The notes beneath the pieces were generated by a model. The model ran no database searches and had not been told where the DNA came from. It was given only the letters and a program-made list of their open reading frames with translations. From the NCBI RefSeq assembly GCF_000759975.1, contig NZ_JNAM01000005.1, positions 1 to 64,000 of the forward strand: a stretch of DNA of 64,000 nt, in the 5' to 3' direction. This document shows, one piece after another, positions 9,031 to 18,626 of this stretch (position 1 is the stretch's first letter; each line of letters starts with the position of its first letter). Origin of the DNA: Prochlorococcus marinus str. MIT 9302 (GTDB lineage Bacteria > Cyanobacteriota > Cyanobacteriia > PCC-6307 > Cyanobiaceae). The translations under genes were made by a program, and so were the position numbers.

Positions 9031-10449
9031 TTAATTAAAGCAACTCTCCTTATCATCAAACTTTACAAAAGTATTTTTATTACATACTTCTTTTATATTT
9101 AATTCTTTATTGTTCTCGTCATCAATATTAGTATTTGAATTATTAGAATTTTTTGTAGCAATTGAATTACAAATATTAGGATTTTTAGAATTTATGAATC
9201 TCAATAGTTTTTCAGTTTTATCATCATTAAGATTTTTAGAAATTGATAAATCACTACAAGCTTTATCAAAATTACCAAAATTCAAATAAATAATACCTCT
9301 GCTTCTGAAGGCCAAGCTATTATTTTTTTCAAATGTTATGTATTTACTTATATCAGCTAAAGCCTCATCATATTTTAATTGTTTAATTTTTAATAATCCT
9401 CTTCTTAAAAGCCAAATATTTGATTTTGGCTCAAGGGCTATGATTCTATCAAAGTCACTTAAAGCTTCACTATATGAATTCATTTTAAGTAGGATACCTA
9501 CTCTATCGATATAAAATTCGATTATCTCAGGGTTTAATTTTATAGCTTTATCAAAATCAATTAATGCTGAATTTAAATATCCCATATCCCTTAAAAATTT
9601 ACCCCTTGAATTATATGCAAATGAATTAGATGGATTTATTGAAATTGATGTATTGACTTCTTTAATAGCATTTCTAAGATCTCCAACTCCATATCTTGCG
9701 TTAGCCATTTTTAGATAAGCTTCAGAAGCGGGGTCTTTCATCTTTACAAAATTTGTTTTTACAAAGGAAGTATTTTTATTACCCTCTTGTTTACAAATTT
9801 TATTTTTGACGTTGGGTAAAATTTTTTCTTTTATAAGAGAAATCTTGTTATTATTTACATCTTTTTTATTAAAATAACTATCCTGCACACTTGGATTACT
9901 ACAATTGCCAGTAATTTGAGTCAAAATTTCATCTTTACTGGAATCATTGATTCTTATTAAAAAGTTATCTTGATTATCATGAGCTTTACAAACTTCAAAT
10001 TTAGTGTTTGAAAAACTCAAATCATAAGGATCACAAATTAATTCAGAGTTTTTGTTTGTTGAATCAGGTAAGTTGTATGAAGGAGAAAGAACAAGTTTTT
10101 TCTTAGGAATATCTTTACAAGTTTTTTTAATACTCTCTGAAATGATTTCGTTAATGTTTTTATCATTATTATTTATTGCAGTCCCTTCGACGTAACCCTC
10201 AAGGCAATTAATTGAATACTCTGATAATAGGAGACCATCTTTTTTCTTAATCTTGAAATTTATCCCATATTTAGTTTTTTGATTACAAATTAAGTAATCC
10301 GAAGAATTTTTTATGCAGCTTATATCTTCTTTTTTATTAAAAACTTTTTCTTTCGAAACCAAATTAATATTCTCATCAGATAAAGATTCACTTTTGACAT
10401 TTGGGATAAAAAAAATCAAAAATAAAAAAAATAAATGCTGAAATTTCAT
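9031..10449 (-). CDS. Secreted or periplasmic TPR-repeat protein
   Basis: This 472-residue protein begins with a strong signal peptide (MKFQHLFFLFLIFFIPNVKS). Residues about 45-240 are a Cys-containing, Lys/Asn-rich region with no recognised fold. From about 245 to 410 at least four tetratricopeptide repeats are visible (SFAYNSRGKFLRDMGYLNSA, LAFRSRGIIYLNFGNFDKAC), which normally mediate protein-protein contact. It follows the metalloprotease gene on the same strand by about 56 bp and may be cotranscribed. A role in secretion is only suggested by location. Confidence 0.8.
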   Translation of the reverse strand: MKFQHLFFLFLIFFIPNVKSESLSDENINLVSKEKVFNKKEDISCIKNSSDYLICNQKTKYGINFKIKKKDGLLLSEYSINCLEGYVEGTAINNNDKNINEIISESIKKTCKDIPKKKLVLSPSYNLPDSTNKNSELICDPYDLSFSNTKFEVCKAHDNQDNFLIRINDSSKDEILTQITGNCSNPSVQDSYFNKKDVNNNKISLIKEKILPNVKNKICKQEGNKNTSFVKTNFVKMKDPASEAYLKMANARYGVGDLRNAIKEVNTSISINPSNSFAYNSRGKFLRDMGYLNSALIDFDKAIKLNPEIIEFYIDRVGILLKMNSYSEALSDFDRIIALEPKSNIWLLRRGLLKIKQLKYDEALADISKYITFEKNNSLAFRSRGIIYLNFGNFDKACSDLSISKNLNDDKTEKLLRFINSKNPNICNSIATKNSNNSNTNIDDENNKELNIKEVCNKNTFVKFDDKESCFN

Positions 10450-10658
10450 AATAAATTAGGAAAAAATTTTAAATTATTGTTTAATTAGGTTCTTTTTATA
10501 CTTTTAATATTAATGTGTTTACTCAAAAAAGATAGGCTTTGTTAAAACTTCAAAAATAATTGTTTGAAAAGTATTTATTAGTAAAAAATCTTCTTAAGTA
10601 TTAATGTTTAAATAATTAAAAGTTGAATATCATTTGAATAATTACTTTTTATATTTTA

Positions 10659-10907
10659 ATGAAAAAAAAGTTTTTAATAATTATTATTTTTATTTTCTCA
10701 TTTAATTCAATTTCTTCAGCCGAGGTTAAGAATGAAAAAGAAGCTGCTAAATTCTTGAATTTTTATTGTCTTGAATTAGTAAAAACTATTGAAAGTTCAT
10801 ATTATGAGCAAGTTGAAGCTGCGAAAATAAATAATTGGGAAACTTTCATGAAAAAAGGTAGATGGATTATGGGAGTCTCAGAAGTCTATAGTAATTTATG
10901 TAAATAA
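10659..10907 (+). CDS. Small exported protein, unknown function
   Basis: This 82-residue product has a clear signal peptide (MKKKFLIIIIFIFSFNS, likely cut after SSA) and a short mature part with two cysteines (FYCLELVK and the C-terminal NLCK), possibly forming one disulfide. No family was recognised. It is monocistronic between two minus-strand genes. Confidence 0.7.
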   Translation: MKKKFLIIIIFIFSFNSISSAEVKNEKEAAKFLNFYCLELVKTIESSYYEQVEAAKINNWETFMKKGRWIMGVSEVYSNLCK

Positions 10908-10915
10908 AAATTCAA

Positions 10916-11065
10916 TCATCCGAAATTCACGTTTTCTTGGAATAAACCAAATAAGTTATTACCAACGATGGCAGCGATGATTAAGACGAATGCAACTATT
11001 GCAAAAAGAGCACTTACATCTTTTATGTCATAGGGCGCTTTAAATAGAGGTTTCTTATCTGTCAT
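10916..11065 (-). CDS. Small single-helix membrane protein (49 aa)
   Basis: The frame from ATG at 11065 encodes 49 residues: a soluble N-terminus (MTDKKPLFKAPYDIKDVS), one hydrophobic helix (ALFAIVAFVLIIAAIVG) and a short tail (NNLFGLFQENVNFG). Codon use and the clean helix suggest a real gene. It resembles small thylakoid or photosystem-associated proteins in layout, but no family was recognised. A terminator for the upstream gene separates the two transcription units. Confidence 0.6.
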   Translation of the reverse strand: MTDKKPLFKAPYDIKDVSALFAIVAFVLIIAAIVGNNLFGLFQENVNFG

Positions 11066-11155
11066 GATTTTCAAATCTGGTAACGCTATATAAATAATAT
11101 TAGTTTAAATCTTGTGAGAAATATTAAGTGACTTTTTAGTTTAAGATTGGACAAT

Positions 11156-11181
11156 AAAAAAGCCACTAAAAGTGGCTTTTT
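11156..11181 (-). terminator. Rho-independent terminator after the DUF4278 gene
   Basis: The perfect stem AAAAAGCCACT / AGTGGCTTTTT has a 4-base AAAA loop and a U-tract on either strand. It lies 21 bp downstream of the minus-strand DUF4278 stop, so it most likely ends that transcript. Confidence 0.85.
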
Positions 11182-11201
11182 CTATTTATTCGATAAATAA
11201 A

Positions 11202-11303
11202 CTAGCTGGTATAAGCTTTGCCTCTGTAAGTTAGTTCGTTATGCTGCTTCTTAGCTGCTTCTTTGTTCTGGACGTATTTTTGTCCTCTATAAATTAGAGT
11301 CAT
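11202..11303 (-). CDS. DUF4278-type micro-protein
   Basis: The product is 33 residues with the family hallmark YRG-x-xY occurring twice (LIYRGQKY and LTYRGKAY). DUF4278 proteins are small and common in cyanobacteria; their function is unknown. The start is supported by GGAG 10 nt upstream of ATG at 11303. A GC-rich structured leader precedes it and a strong hairpin terminator follows. Confidence 0.85.
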   Translation of the reverse strand: MTLIYRGQKYVQNKEAAKKQHNELTYRGKAYTS

Positions 11304-11605
11304 TTTTTAAGCTCCGGTTTCGCTTAAGTCCCCGTTCCATGGCTTAAGTCGATTTGCGGCTTGCTAAACGCAAGTTGAACGTTTTGGTAGCGGTTGCTAC
11401 ATATTTATAATAACATCCAAAAAAAATATTTGTCTAGGTCTTTAATAAAAAAAATTAATATCTTAATGTTTTGTTTACTAGTTAAAAATATTTAAGTTTA
11501 TTCTTATTCCGTTTCCTGCAGGTTACATTTTGTTCGTTTTTGATAAGGATTTTTTATTTAATCAACTTTTAAATGTAAAATTCTGAATATTATAAAATTT
11601 GTTTT
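11304..11605 (-). promoter_or_regulatory. Structured leader of the DUF4278 gene and intergenic region
   Basis: No gene seen. About 11310-11400 is much more GC-rich than its surroundings and contains, on the minus strand, two direct copies of GACTTAAGC 20 bp apart (11342-11350 and 11322-11330), a CTTGC-taaac-GCAAG hairpin and a GTAGC-aacc-GCTAC hairpin. This looks like a folded 5' leader (or a small RNA) read with the DUF4278 gene. The remainder to 11605 is plain AT-rich DNA likely holding the promoter of the next plus-strand gene. Confidence 0.5.
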
Positions 11606-11806
11606 ATGTTTTCCAGAAGCAAAAAACCTACCGTAAAAAGATCTAACTCTGCCAATACTCAATGGACTCCATTATTTGCTGACTTACTACCATTCGCAGG
11701 CAGAATGAATGAAAAGGTTCAATTAGTAAATGCTTTGGCTTTTACTTTTATTATGGGGATCTCAATTTTTGGAATTGCGCTATGGAGACTCACAGCGCTC
11801 ACTTAA
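11606..11806 (+). CDS. Small membrane protein, unknown
   Basis: The product is 66 residues: a basic, Ser-rich N-terminus followed by WTPLFADLLPFAGRMNEKVQ and one hydrophobic helix (NALAFTFIMGISIFGIALW). The FAGRMNEK segment before the helix is faintly like the chlorophyll-binding motif of Hli proteins, but ExxNGR is not conserved, so no family is assigned. It ends with a 4-bp overlap with the convergent next gene. Confidence 0.65.
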   Translation: MFSRSKKPTVKRSNSANTQWTPLFADLLPFAGRMNEKVQLVNALAFTFIMGISIFGIALWRLTALT

Positions 11807-12069
11807 TTATTTGATTTTTGCAAATAATTAATTTTTGATTCTTTATTTTTAATTATTGTTATTAACCATTTAGAGGCCAGTCCCCTAGATATTGATCGGT
11901 TTTTGAGAAATCTACATATGTATATATGTAGATTTTTTTCATTTTTGGAGTTAAATTTTTCTTCAAAGTCTAATATATCCTCTTCAGATGTTCTTTTTCT
12001 TAGCTCATCCACTAAGGCATGACTAGAGGAATCATTAAATAAGTTCCCAATATTTAAGCTTAATGTCAT
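11803..12069 (-). CDS. Conserved-looking hypothetical protein (88 aa)
   Basis: This soluble, mostly helical protein has charged blocks (VDELRKRTSEEDILDFEEKF, SRGLASKWLITIIKNKES). It has no signal peptide or membrane helix and no recognised domain. It lies downstream of nothing on its strand and converges on the preceding plus-strand gene. Confidence 0.6.
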   Translation of the reverse strand: MTLSLNIGNLFNDSSSHALVDELRKRTSEEDILDFEEKFNSKNEKNLHIYICRFLKNRSISRGLASKWLITIIKNKESKINYLQKSNN

Positions 12070-12157
12070 AAATAATTTATGTCCCTATTTAAGAGTTAGC
12101 CATAAATTAAATTTTTAAAAACTAATTTATATTTTTTATTTACAAATAATTTAAAAC

Positions 12158-14491
12158 TTAATCTTTTGGTTTAGCCAGAGGAAGAAGGCATTTATCTGAA
12201 TCACAACCTGCGGGCCCTGCTTCAGATAGCTCGCCAACATCATATTTATTTAGAGCGTCAAAGAAATCGTTATTAACTTTTCTCTCTATTACTTTATTTT
12301 GCAATGATATATATTCTTCTTTACTTATTGGTTCAAAAGGTAATCTCGGGAAAGTAGCATTGGCACTAAATCGAGCTAGTAATGCTGCTGATATATATCC
12401 TTCATTATTATCTATTGCATTATAAATAGCCTTCGCTAAATCCTCGATTTCATTCTCTCTAAATTCAACTGTTGCAGAGGTATTATGCTCTGTGTAGAAT
12501 TTTTGTACTTGCATATAAAAATCAAATTGAGCTAATGCTGAGAAATTATTGATATCTATCTGGTCTGCACCATCTATATTTGCCCAGCTTACTTCTGTTG
12601 GGATTTCAACTAACCATTCTGTACATCTTGGATCAAATGGATTATCAAGTAAGCAGCCATTCTCATCTTTATCAGATTGAGATGGGACAACCGAGTAACC
12701 ATAATCCATGCAAGCTAAAGCAATTGGATCATTTTTCCTGAAAGTGATTCTTCTTATGAATCTTTGGGCCTTTGGAGGATGCCAGCCTGGAGCTGCTCCA
12801 GTTAGAAGACTTTTAGTCCCAGCTGGCTGAACAGTTGTACATCGGTTTGGCCTTCTTAGATTATGTTTATCACAATATTCCCAGACAGTTTCTTTTACTA
12901 TTTTTCTCCACGAATCTAAGAAACTGGCTTCCTGCTTTTTGAAAGCCTTTCCTTGTTCTGTATCGGGCCTTCCTGCTTCCCACCACTTCAACCATGGTGT
13001 CCCAAAGGCATGAACACAGAAATCAAATAATCCAGTGAAGCTGACCCCTACAATGGGGTCATATTCCCTACTTTTTCTATAACGCTCAACTTCAAATTCA
13101 TGATTAAGTAAGCATGCTACTGAAAGAGCTGCTGCTTTAAATGCCTTTTTCTGCTCTTCAAAATTCTTAGGGTCAATCTGATTTAAGTGAACTTCAGCCA
13201 AATTGCAGTGAAAATCATTTCCTAGGATCTCTCCACAAGGATTAAGTCCATATCTACTCATCCTGTGATTTAGTTCTTCTTCAGAAAATGGTCCATAACT
13301 ACTGTTTATCCAATTTCTAGCTTCATCTTTGCCTTGTTCTGAGTAAATTTCAATAAATTCCTTTCTCAATTCATCATCTTTAAGAATGTCTGCATTTGAC
13401 CTTGCTATTGCTTCTGGAGCAAATTGAATAGCCCCCTCTCCTGAATGGAATTGTTTTGTGACAGCATCCAAAATGGTTTGGTAAGAGGGTTTAGTGTGGT
13501 AAACCCTTGTATGGTTTGCCATCCTTAGAGCATCTTTTTCTGGATCTATTCTCCAATTACCATTCTCATCTTGACTCCATAGATTTTCTTTAGCCGATGC
13601 GGCCTCCTTATCATCTGAAGCAAACTGTCTCATTCCAGCACTTCTTCTTATATTTCCTGCAACTATGGTTACGGCAGCTTCGTCAATTAATAAACAACAC
13701 TCTACTGTACTTAGTTTCCTACCAATCGCCTTGCCTAGAAGTGAAGCGACTCTGGAGTAGAGATCTTTCAATTTAATAGGATTTGCCATTCCACCAAAAC
13801 CCTTTAATGATTCTCCGGCAGGTCTAATATCTTCCAGATTAATGTACACATCAATTGCTCTTTCAAGAGTTTCGTTGCTTGATGCCTCAAGAAGATACTT
13901 ATAGCTATCTACCCAACCTCTTCTACTATCACCAACTTTAATGTGAAGATCTTTTCCTTTGATTTTCAGAGATGATTTTTCTTCTCTTTGACCTTTAGGA
14001 GTTATTCCAACTTCACTAACTGATTTAATATTTAGTTTGTTTATTACTGTAGGTAGATTATTTATAAAATGAGGTTCAATTATTGCGCCGGTTCCACAAC
14101 CCATCATTGCTAAATCCATCATCAAAGCGAAAGCTTCCCAATCAATTAGATTTGTGGAAGTACAATTGTATGCTCCCGAAAAATTTTGGTTTTTGTTAAT
14201 CCAAGGAGTTCCACCAATCCATAACCATCTACCGGAGGGCTGGGCTTTTTGGTTACTTTGCATCTCTCTCATTAGGTTCAATTCTTCATCAGAAAGTTTT
14301 CCTAATTCTTTCAATCCAGATAAATTTCTTTCACCTACTTCGCTCCAGTTTTCTCTTTGGCCAGAGGAAGTTTTCCTGCTGTAGGATCTGAAGAAAACAG
14401 GATAAGCAGCTGGTGCTGTCTTTGGGAAATTATCTTTTTTAAGATTATTGGAATTGCTCTCTGAAGAAGCTTTATTTGGTGCAATAGTCAC
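12158..14491 (-). CDS. nrdJ: Adenosylcobalamin-dependent class II ribonucleotide reductase
   Basis: This monomeric B12-dependent reductase converts ribonucleoside triphosphates to deoxy forms for DNA synthesis. Recognised features are the substrate-site region SGAYNCTSTNLIDW, the MGCGTGA loop, the active-site stretch NPCGEILGNDFHCNLAEV, and the C-terminal redox cysteine pair in GCDSDKCLLP. Length (about 777 residues) is normal and no intein is present. GTG at 14491 (VTIAPNKAS) is chosen because family members start with a short polar tail followed by PxTAPAAxPVFxRxYSRKT. The frame stays open upstream to 14566 through MVADATGRAILPVQVF, so a longer form is possible. No cobalamin riboswitch was recognised. 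Confidence 0.93.
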   Translation of the reverse strand: MTIAPNKASSESNSNNLKKDNFPKTAPAAYPVFFRSYSRKTSSGQRENWSEVGERNLSGLKELGKLSDEELNLMREMQSNQKAQPSGRWLWIGGTPWINKNQNFSGAYNCTSTNLIDWEAFALMMDLAMMGCGTGAIIEPHFINNLPTVINKLNIKSVSEVGITPKGQREEKSSLKIKGKDLHIKVGDSRRGWVDSYKYLLEASSNETLERAIDVYINLEDIRPAGESLKGFGGMANPIKLKDLYSRVASLLGKAIGRKLSTVECCLLIDEAAVTIVAGNIRRSAGMRQFASDDKEAASAKENLWSQDENGNWRIDPEKDALRMANHTRVYHTKPSYQTILDAVTKQFHSGEGAIQFAPEAIARSNADILKDDELRKEFIEIYSEQGKDEARNWINSSYGPFSEEELNHRMSRYGLNPCGEILGNDFHCNLAEVHLNQIDPKNFEEQKKAFKAAALSVACLLNHEFEVERYRKSREYDPIVGVSFTGLFDFCVHAFGTPWLKWWEAGRPDTEQGKAFKKQEASFLDSWRKIVKETVWEYCDKHNLRRPNRCTTVQPAGTKSLLTGAAPGWHPPKAQRFIRRITFRKNDPIALACMDYGYSVVPSQSDKDENGCLLDNPFDPRCTEWLVEIPTEVSWANIDGADQIDINNFSALAQFDFYMQVQKFYTEHNTSATVEFRENEIEDLAKAIYNAIDNNEGYISAALLARFSANATFPRLPFEPISKEEYISLQNKVIERKVNNDFFDALNKYDVGELSEAGPAGCDSDKCLLPLAKPKD

Positions 14492-14623
14492 AATAAAAAA
14501 ACGTATGTAAAAAACCTGTACAGGAAGAATAGCTCTACCTGTGGCGTCTGCAACCATTCTTACCACTATTTAACGGTTTGTGTAAAATTATGTTTAATAT
14601 GAAATTTTTGTTTAAGAAAGGAT

Positions 14624-15319
14624 ATGGAAAGAATTCCTGAACCTGAATTAATGGAAAAAAAAGATCAGGTCATTTCTTATGACGAAGCTGATTTTTCAGA
14701 AGGGGAATTTAATCTAGTTAATCAAATTAGTCAGTTTCTTTTGAGAAAAAAAATTTCTTTAAATGAAAAAGATTTAATTGTTGACTTAGGATGCGGCCCT
14801 GGAAATATTTCTGAGAAGTTAGCAATAAAATGGCCTAATACTGAAGTCGTTGGAATAGATGGTTCTAAAGAGATGATTTTGAGAGCAGAAAATAACAAAG
14901 AGATTTCTAAGAATAAAAGAAATTTAAAAAATTTACGCTACATTTGTTCTGATATCAAGGACATTAAATTAACTGATTTTTTACTTAAGAAAGAAATAAG
15001 TTTACTTGTAAGTAACAGTTTGATCCATCACATTACACATCTGGAGGATTTCTTTAACACCATAAGAAGTTTGTCTAGTAATAGCACTTTAAATTTTCAT
15101 AAGGACTTAAAAAGACCATTAGATGAGAAGACTGCTCTAGAACTTAAAGCACAATGTTCAACTAAATATAATAAGATTTTGACTAATGATTATTATGCAT
15201 CTTTAAGAGCTTCTTATACTTTTAAAGAGTTAAAAAATTTCACTTTAAGGAATGATCTATCTTCTTTAGAAGTATTTGAGGATGGTGATAAATATTTAAT
15301 AGTCTATGGTAATCTTTAA
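14624..15319 (+). CDS. SAM-dependent methyltransferase, class I
   Basis: The product is 231 residues with a class I methyltransferase core: motif I LIVDLGCGPGNISEKL, motif II EVVGIDGSKEMI, and the motif IV region LLVSNSLIHHITHLEDFF. The substrate is unknown. It is divergent from nrdJ and 31 bp upstream of prfC on the same strand, so the two may share a transcript. Confidence 0.8.
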   Translation: MERIPEPELMEKKDQVISYDEADFSEGEFNLVNQISQFLLRKKISLNEKDLIVDLGCGPGNISEKLAIKWPNTEVVGIDGSKEMILRAENNKEISKNKRNLKNLRYICSDIKDIKLTDFLLKKEISLLVSNSLIHHITHLEDFFNTIRSLSSNSTLNFHKDLKRPLDEKTALELKAQCSTKYNKILTNDYYASLRASYTFKELKNFTLRNDLSSLEVFEDGDKYLIVYGNL

Positions 15320-15350
15320 GAACTAAGTGTAAGGACTTTATATTAGATAA

Positions 15351-16988
15351 ATGAGCTTAGGTACTAAAATTATAAATAATAAAGATATTCTGGATGCGGT
15401 AAATAAAAGAAGAAATTTTGCAATTATCTCACATCCAGATGCTGGGAAAACGACTCTTACTGAGAAGCTTCTTTTGTATGGAGGTGCAATTCAACAGGCA
15501 GGAGCAGTAAAGGCTAGGGGCAATCAGAGAAAAGCCACTTCAGACTGGATGGAACTTGAGAAACAAAGAGGTATTTCAATTACATCGACTGTATTGCAAT
15601 TTGAATATGAAAGATCAGTAATTAATCTATTAGATACGCCAGGCCACCAAGATTTCTCTGAAGATACATATAGAACATTAGCTGCTGCTGATAATGCAGT
15701 TATGTTAGAAGATGCTGCTAAAGGACTAGAACCCCAAACTAGAAAATTGTTTGAAGTTTGCAAGATGCGAAAAATACCAATATTTACTTTCATAAATAAA
15801 ATGGATAGACCGGGAAGAGAGCCATTCTCTTTACTTGATGAAATTGAATCAGAACTTGGATTAAATACTTTACCTATTAACTGGCCAATTGGGAGTGGCG
15901 AGGAATTTAGAGGAGTTATAGATAGATTTTCAAGAGAGGTGATTTTATTTGATAAAGCCTTAAGAGGAAAACAATCGAATGAGAAGAAATTAAGTCTTGA
16001 TGATAAAGAACTATCAAAATATGTAGAGAGAGAGTTACTTGAGATCTCTCTCGAAGAATTGGAGGTTCTTGATGAGGCAGGATCTAAATTTGAAAAAGAA
16101 AAAGTTTTTAATGGCTCTTTGACTCCAGTTTTCTTTGGATCTGCCATGACTAATTTTGGTGTAAGACCATTTTTAGATAGTTTTCTAAAAATGGCTCAAA
16201 AACCAACTTCAAGAAATAGTAATAAAGGTGATATTGAACCTGCAAGCAATGAATTTAGTGGGTTTGTTTTTAAGCTGCAAGCAAACATGGACCCAAAGCA
16301 CAGAGATAGGGTTGCTTTTATAAGAGTTTGTAGTGGAAAATTTGAAAAGGATATGTCAGTTAAACATTCCAGAACTGGCAAAACAATTAGATTGTCAAGA
16401 CCACAAAAAATATTTGGGCAAGATAGAGAAGTTGTTGATGATGCCTATCCTGGTGATGTTATTGGCTTAAATAATCCAGGAATGTTTTCTATTGGAGATA
16501 CTCTTTACACAGGTGCTCATCTAGAATACGAGGGCATACCATCTTTTAGTCCTGAAATATTCAGCTGGTTAAGAAATCCAAATCCTTCAGCATTTAAAAA
16601 CTTTAGAAAAGGTGTGAATGAACTTCGTGAAGAGGGTGCTGTTCAGATTCTTTATGACTTTGATGAGAGCAAAAGAGATCCTATACTTGCAGCTGTTGGT
16701 CAATTACAGTTGGAAGTAGTAACTCATAGGTTAAAAAGTGAATATGGTGTTGATTCAATTCTTGAATCAATGCCATATCAGTTAGCTAGATGGGTTTCTG
16801 ATGGATGGCCATCTATTGAAAAACTTGGCAGAGTCTTCAATTGTAAAATAGTTAAAGATTGTTGGAATAGACCAGTTATTCTTTTTAAAAACGAGTGGAA
16901 TCTAAATCAATTTATTGAAGATAATAATCACTTAAATTTAAACAAAGTTGCTCCTGTTGTTAGTGGAGTAGAACCAATTGTTTTATAA
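15351..16988 (+). CDS. prfC: Peptide chain release factor 3
   Basis: This is a translational GTPase that recycles class I release factors after termination. The G domain shows G1 [15 protein letters not shown]3 DTPGHQDF and G4 NKMDR, with the insert and C-terminal domains of RF3 following. The length of 545 residues is typical. A minor oddity is [16 protein letters not shown], where most homologues have a hydrophobic residue in place of the Glu. Confidence 0.95.
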   Translation: MSLGTKIINNKDILDAVNKRRNFAIISHPDAGKTTLTEKLLLYGGAIQQAGAVKARGNQRKATSDWMELEKQRGISITSTVLQFEYERSVINLLDTPGHQDFSEDTYRTLAAADNAVMLEDAAKGLEPQTRKLFEVCKMRKIPIFTFINKMDRPGREPFSLLDEIESELGLNTLPINWPIGSGEEFRGVIDRFSREVILFDKALRGKQSNEKKLSLDDKELSKYVERELLEISLEELEVLDEAGSKFEKEKVFNGSLTPVFFGSAMTNFGVRPFLDSFLKMAQKPTSRNSNKGDIEPASNEFSGFVFKLQANMDPKHRDRVAFIRVCSGKFEKDMSVKHSRTGKTIRLSRPQKIFGQDREVVDDAYPGDVIGLNNPGMFSIGDTLYTGAHLEYEGIPSFSPEIFSWLRNPNPSAFKNFRKGVNELREEGAVQILYDFDESKRDPILAAVGQLQLEVVTHRLKSEYGVDSILESMPYQLARWVSDGWPSIEKLGRVFNCKIVKDCWNRPVILFKNEWNLNQFIEDNNHLNLNKVAPVVSGVEPIVL

Positions 16989-17039
16989 AGCCTTAATGGA
17001 TTATAGAATTGGTTAATCTGTTAGTATTGGTAAAAAATT

Positions 17040-17714
17040 TTGGACTCAAACAGTAGTAAAAACAATAGTGACAAAACACCTTATGAAATTTTAGGTGTAG
17101 AAGAAGGCGCTGCTTTTGAGGATATTCAGAAGGCCAGAGACATTAAAGTTAAAGAGGCTGGTGAAGATTTGATATTAAAAGCAAAAATAGAATCTTCCTT
17201 TGATGAATTACTTATGGGGAGTTTGAAAGCCAGACAATCAGGAAATGTAAGTTATGAAGCTGTGAGTGCTTCAAAAAAAGAAAAACAAATTAATCAACTT
17301 AACAATAATAATTTCCCACTGCTTTCTAAGATAAAAAACTTAAATAATAACTCTAATAACTCGAGTCAATATAGTCTTCCAAAAATAACCCCCCCCTCGT
17401 TTGATAACCTTTCAATAAAAATATCTGTTGGACTATTATTTTTGATTTTGTTGTTTATCAGCCCAGATTCGAATAATAGACTTTTGCTATCTATCTCAAC
17501 ATTAATTCTTACTTATACTCAAATTAAATCGGGGAAAAGATTTATAGGTTCTCTAGGATGGAGTGTTACTTTTCTTTCAATAGGATTAATATTCGGCGGA
17601 TTACTTGAAACTAATTCTTTCATTCAGGAAATATCAAACGATTCTTTATCAATACAAAAAATTCAAAGTTTTCCCGCAATGGTTATTTTATGGCTGGGTG
17701 TAATTTTCTTATAA
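17040..17714 (+). CDS. CPP1-like J-domain-related membrane protein
   Basis: The N-terminal region PYEILGVEEGAAFEDIQKAR resembles a degenerate J domain without HPD, followed by a polar linker and, from about residue 125, four hydrophobic segments. This is the layout of the CPP1/DUF3353 family; in chloroplasts CPP1 acts as a chaperone for the light-dependent protochlorophyllide oxidoreductase. The start is TTG at 17040; no ATG is available nearby. It ends one base before the convergent hslO stop. Confidence 0.75.
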   Translation: MDSNSSKNNSDKTPYEILGVEEGAAFEDIQKARDIKVKEAGEDLILKAKIESSFDELLMGSLKARQSGNVSYEAVSASKKEKQINQLNNNNFPLLSKIKNLNNNSNNSSQYSLPKITPPSFDNLSIKISVGLLFLILLFISPDSNNRLLLSISTLILTYTQIKSGKRFIGSLGWSVTFLSIGLIFGGLLETNSFIQEISNDSLSIQKIQSFPAMVILWLGVIFL

Positions 17715-18617
17715 TTAACTTTCTATCATCGATTTAATTTCCTCATAATTTATGAGATATTTATTCTTACAAAATTCACAAACCAATTCTGCTTTACCAT
17801 CTTTCTTTAGGATGTCTTCCAATTCGCTCTTATCAAGCATTTTCATTGCATTTAAACTTCTTTGTTTGGAACACTTGCATTTAAAATTAACTTCTTGGGA
17901 ACGAGCTTTTTCAGATATTGATTTATCGTCAATATCGGGAAATATATTTCTTATTAATGAAAGAAGATTATCTTTTGACTGGAATAGGTCTTCGCTGAAA
18001 GAATTAATTTCTTTACATCTTTCTTCAAGCAGTGAGACTAGTAAAGGGTCAGTGCCTTTTTTTGGTAAAACTTGAGCTAATAAGCCACCACTACAAATAA
18101 CACTTTTATTTTGGATTTTTTCTCCAATAAATACAGCTGAAGGAGTTTGTTCTGAATGATACAAATATGAAGCTAAGTCTTCAGCAATATTCCCATTTAC
18201 TAATTCAACAGTACTTGTAAAGGGTTCTCCAAATCCACTATCTCTAATAACATTTAAATATCCTGTACCTAATGCTTTTGTGAAATCAAAAGAATATTTA
18301 TTATTATCTATTTTGACAAGATCCAATTCTAAATCAGGATTACCTACATAACCCCTAACTTTCCCGTCTCTACCTGCATCAACTAGCAATCCCCTTAAAG
18401 GTCCGTCAGATCTAACTCTTAAAGTAACTCTTCCATGAATTATCTTCATCGAACTTGCCAAAAGCAGAGAAGCACTAAATGCTCTTCCTAAGATACAGGT
18501 GGTTAAATAAGAAAGACCGTGCCTTTCTTTAGCTTCTAAAGAAGATTCTGTTGTTAAGACCGCAACTAATCTTATTCCACCATTTGCGGCAGTAGCCCTA
18601 ACTATCCTATCGTTCAT
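17715..18617 (-). CDS. hslO: Redox-regulated chaperone Hsp33
   Basis: This 300-residue cytosolic holdase is activated by oxidation. The N-terminal domain is typical ([37 protein letters not shown]). The C-terminal zinc/redox switch has CxC in FKCKCSK and CxxC in CEFCKNKY, the four cysteines expected. It sits 9 bp downstream of the ABC ATPase gene on the same strand. Confidence 0.93.
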   Translation of the reverse strand: MNDRIVRATAANGGIRLVAVLTTESSLEAKERHGLSYLTTCILGRAFSASLLLASSMKIIHGRVTLRVRSDGPLRGLLVDAGRDGKVRGYVGNPDLELDLVKIDNNKYSFDFTKALGTGYLNVIRDSGFGEPFTSTVELVNGNIAEDLASYLYHSEQTPSAVFIGEKIQNKSVICSGGLLAQVLPKKGTDPLLVSLLEERCKEINSFSEDLFQSKDNLLSLIRNIFPDIDDKSISEKARSQEVNFKCKCSKQRSLNAMKMLDKSELEDILKKDGKAELVCEFCKNKYLINYEEIKSMIES

Positions 18618-18626
18618 AATTTTCTT

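Noticed and set aside
12600-14560. Possible cobalamin riboswitch controlling nrdJ
   Set aside because: No B12-box-like conserved core or the expected long folded leader was seen upstream of either candidate start.
15524-16147. Long minus-strand frame inside prfC (207 codons)
   Set aside because: Antisense shadow of a strongly conserved gene; Ser/Leu-rich composition reflects the codons of the real frame.
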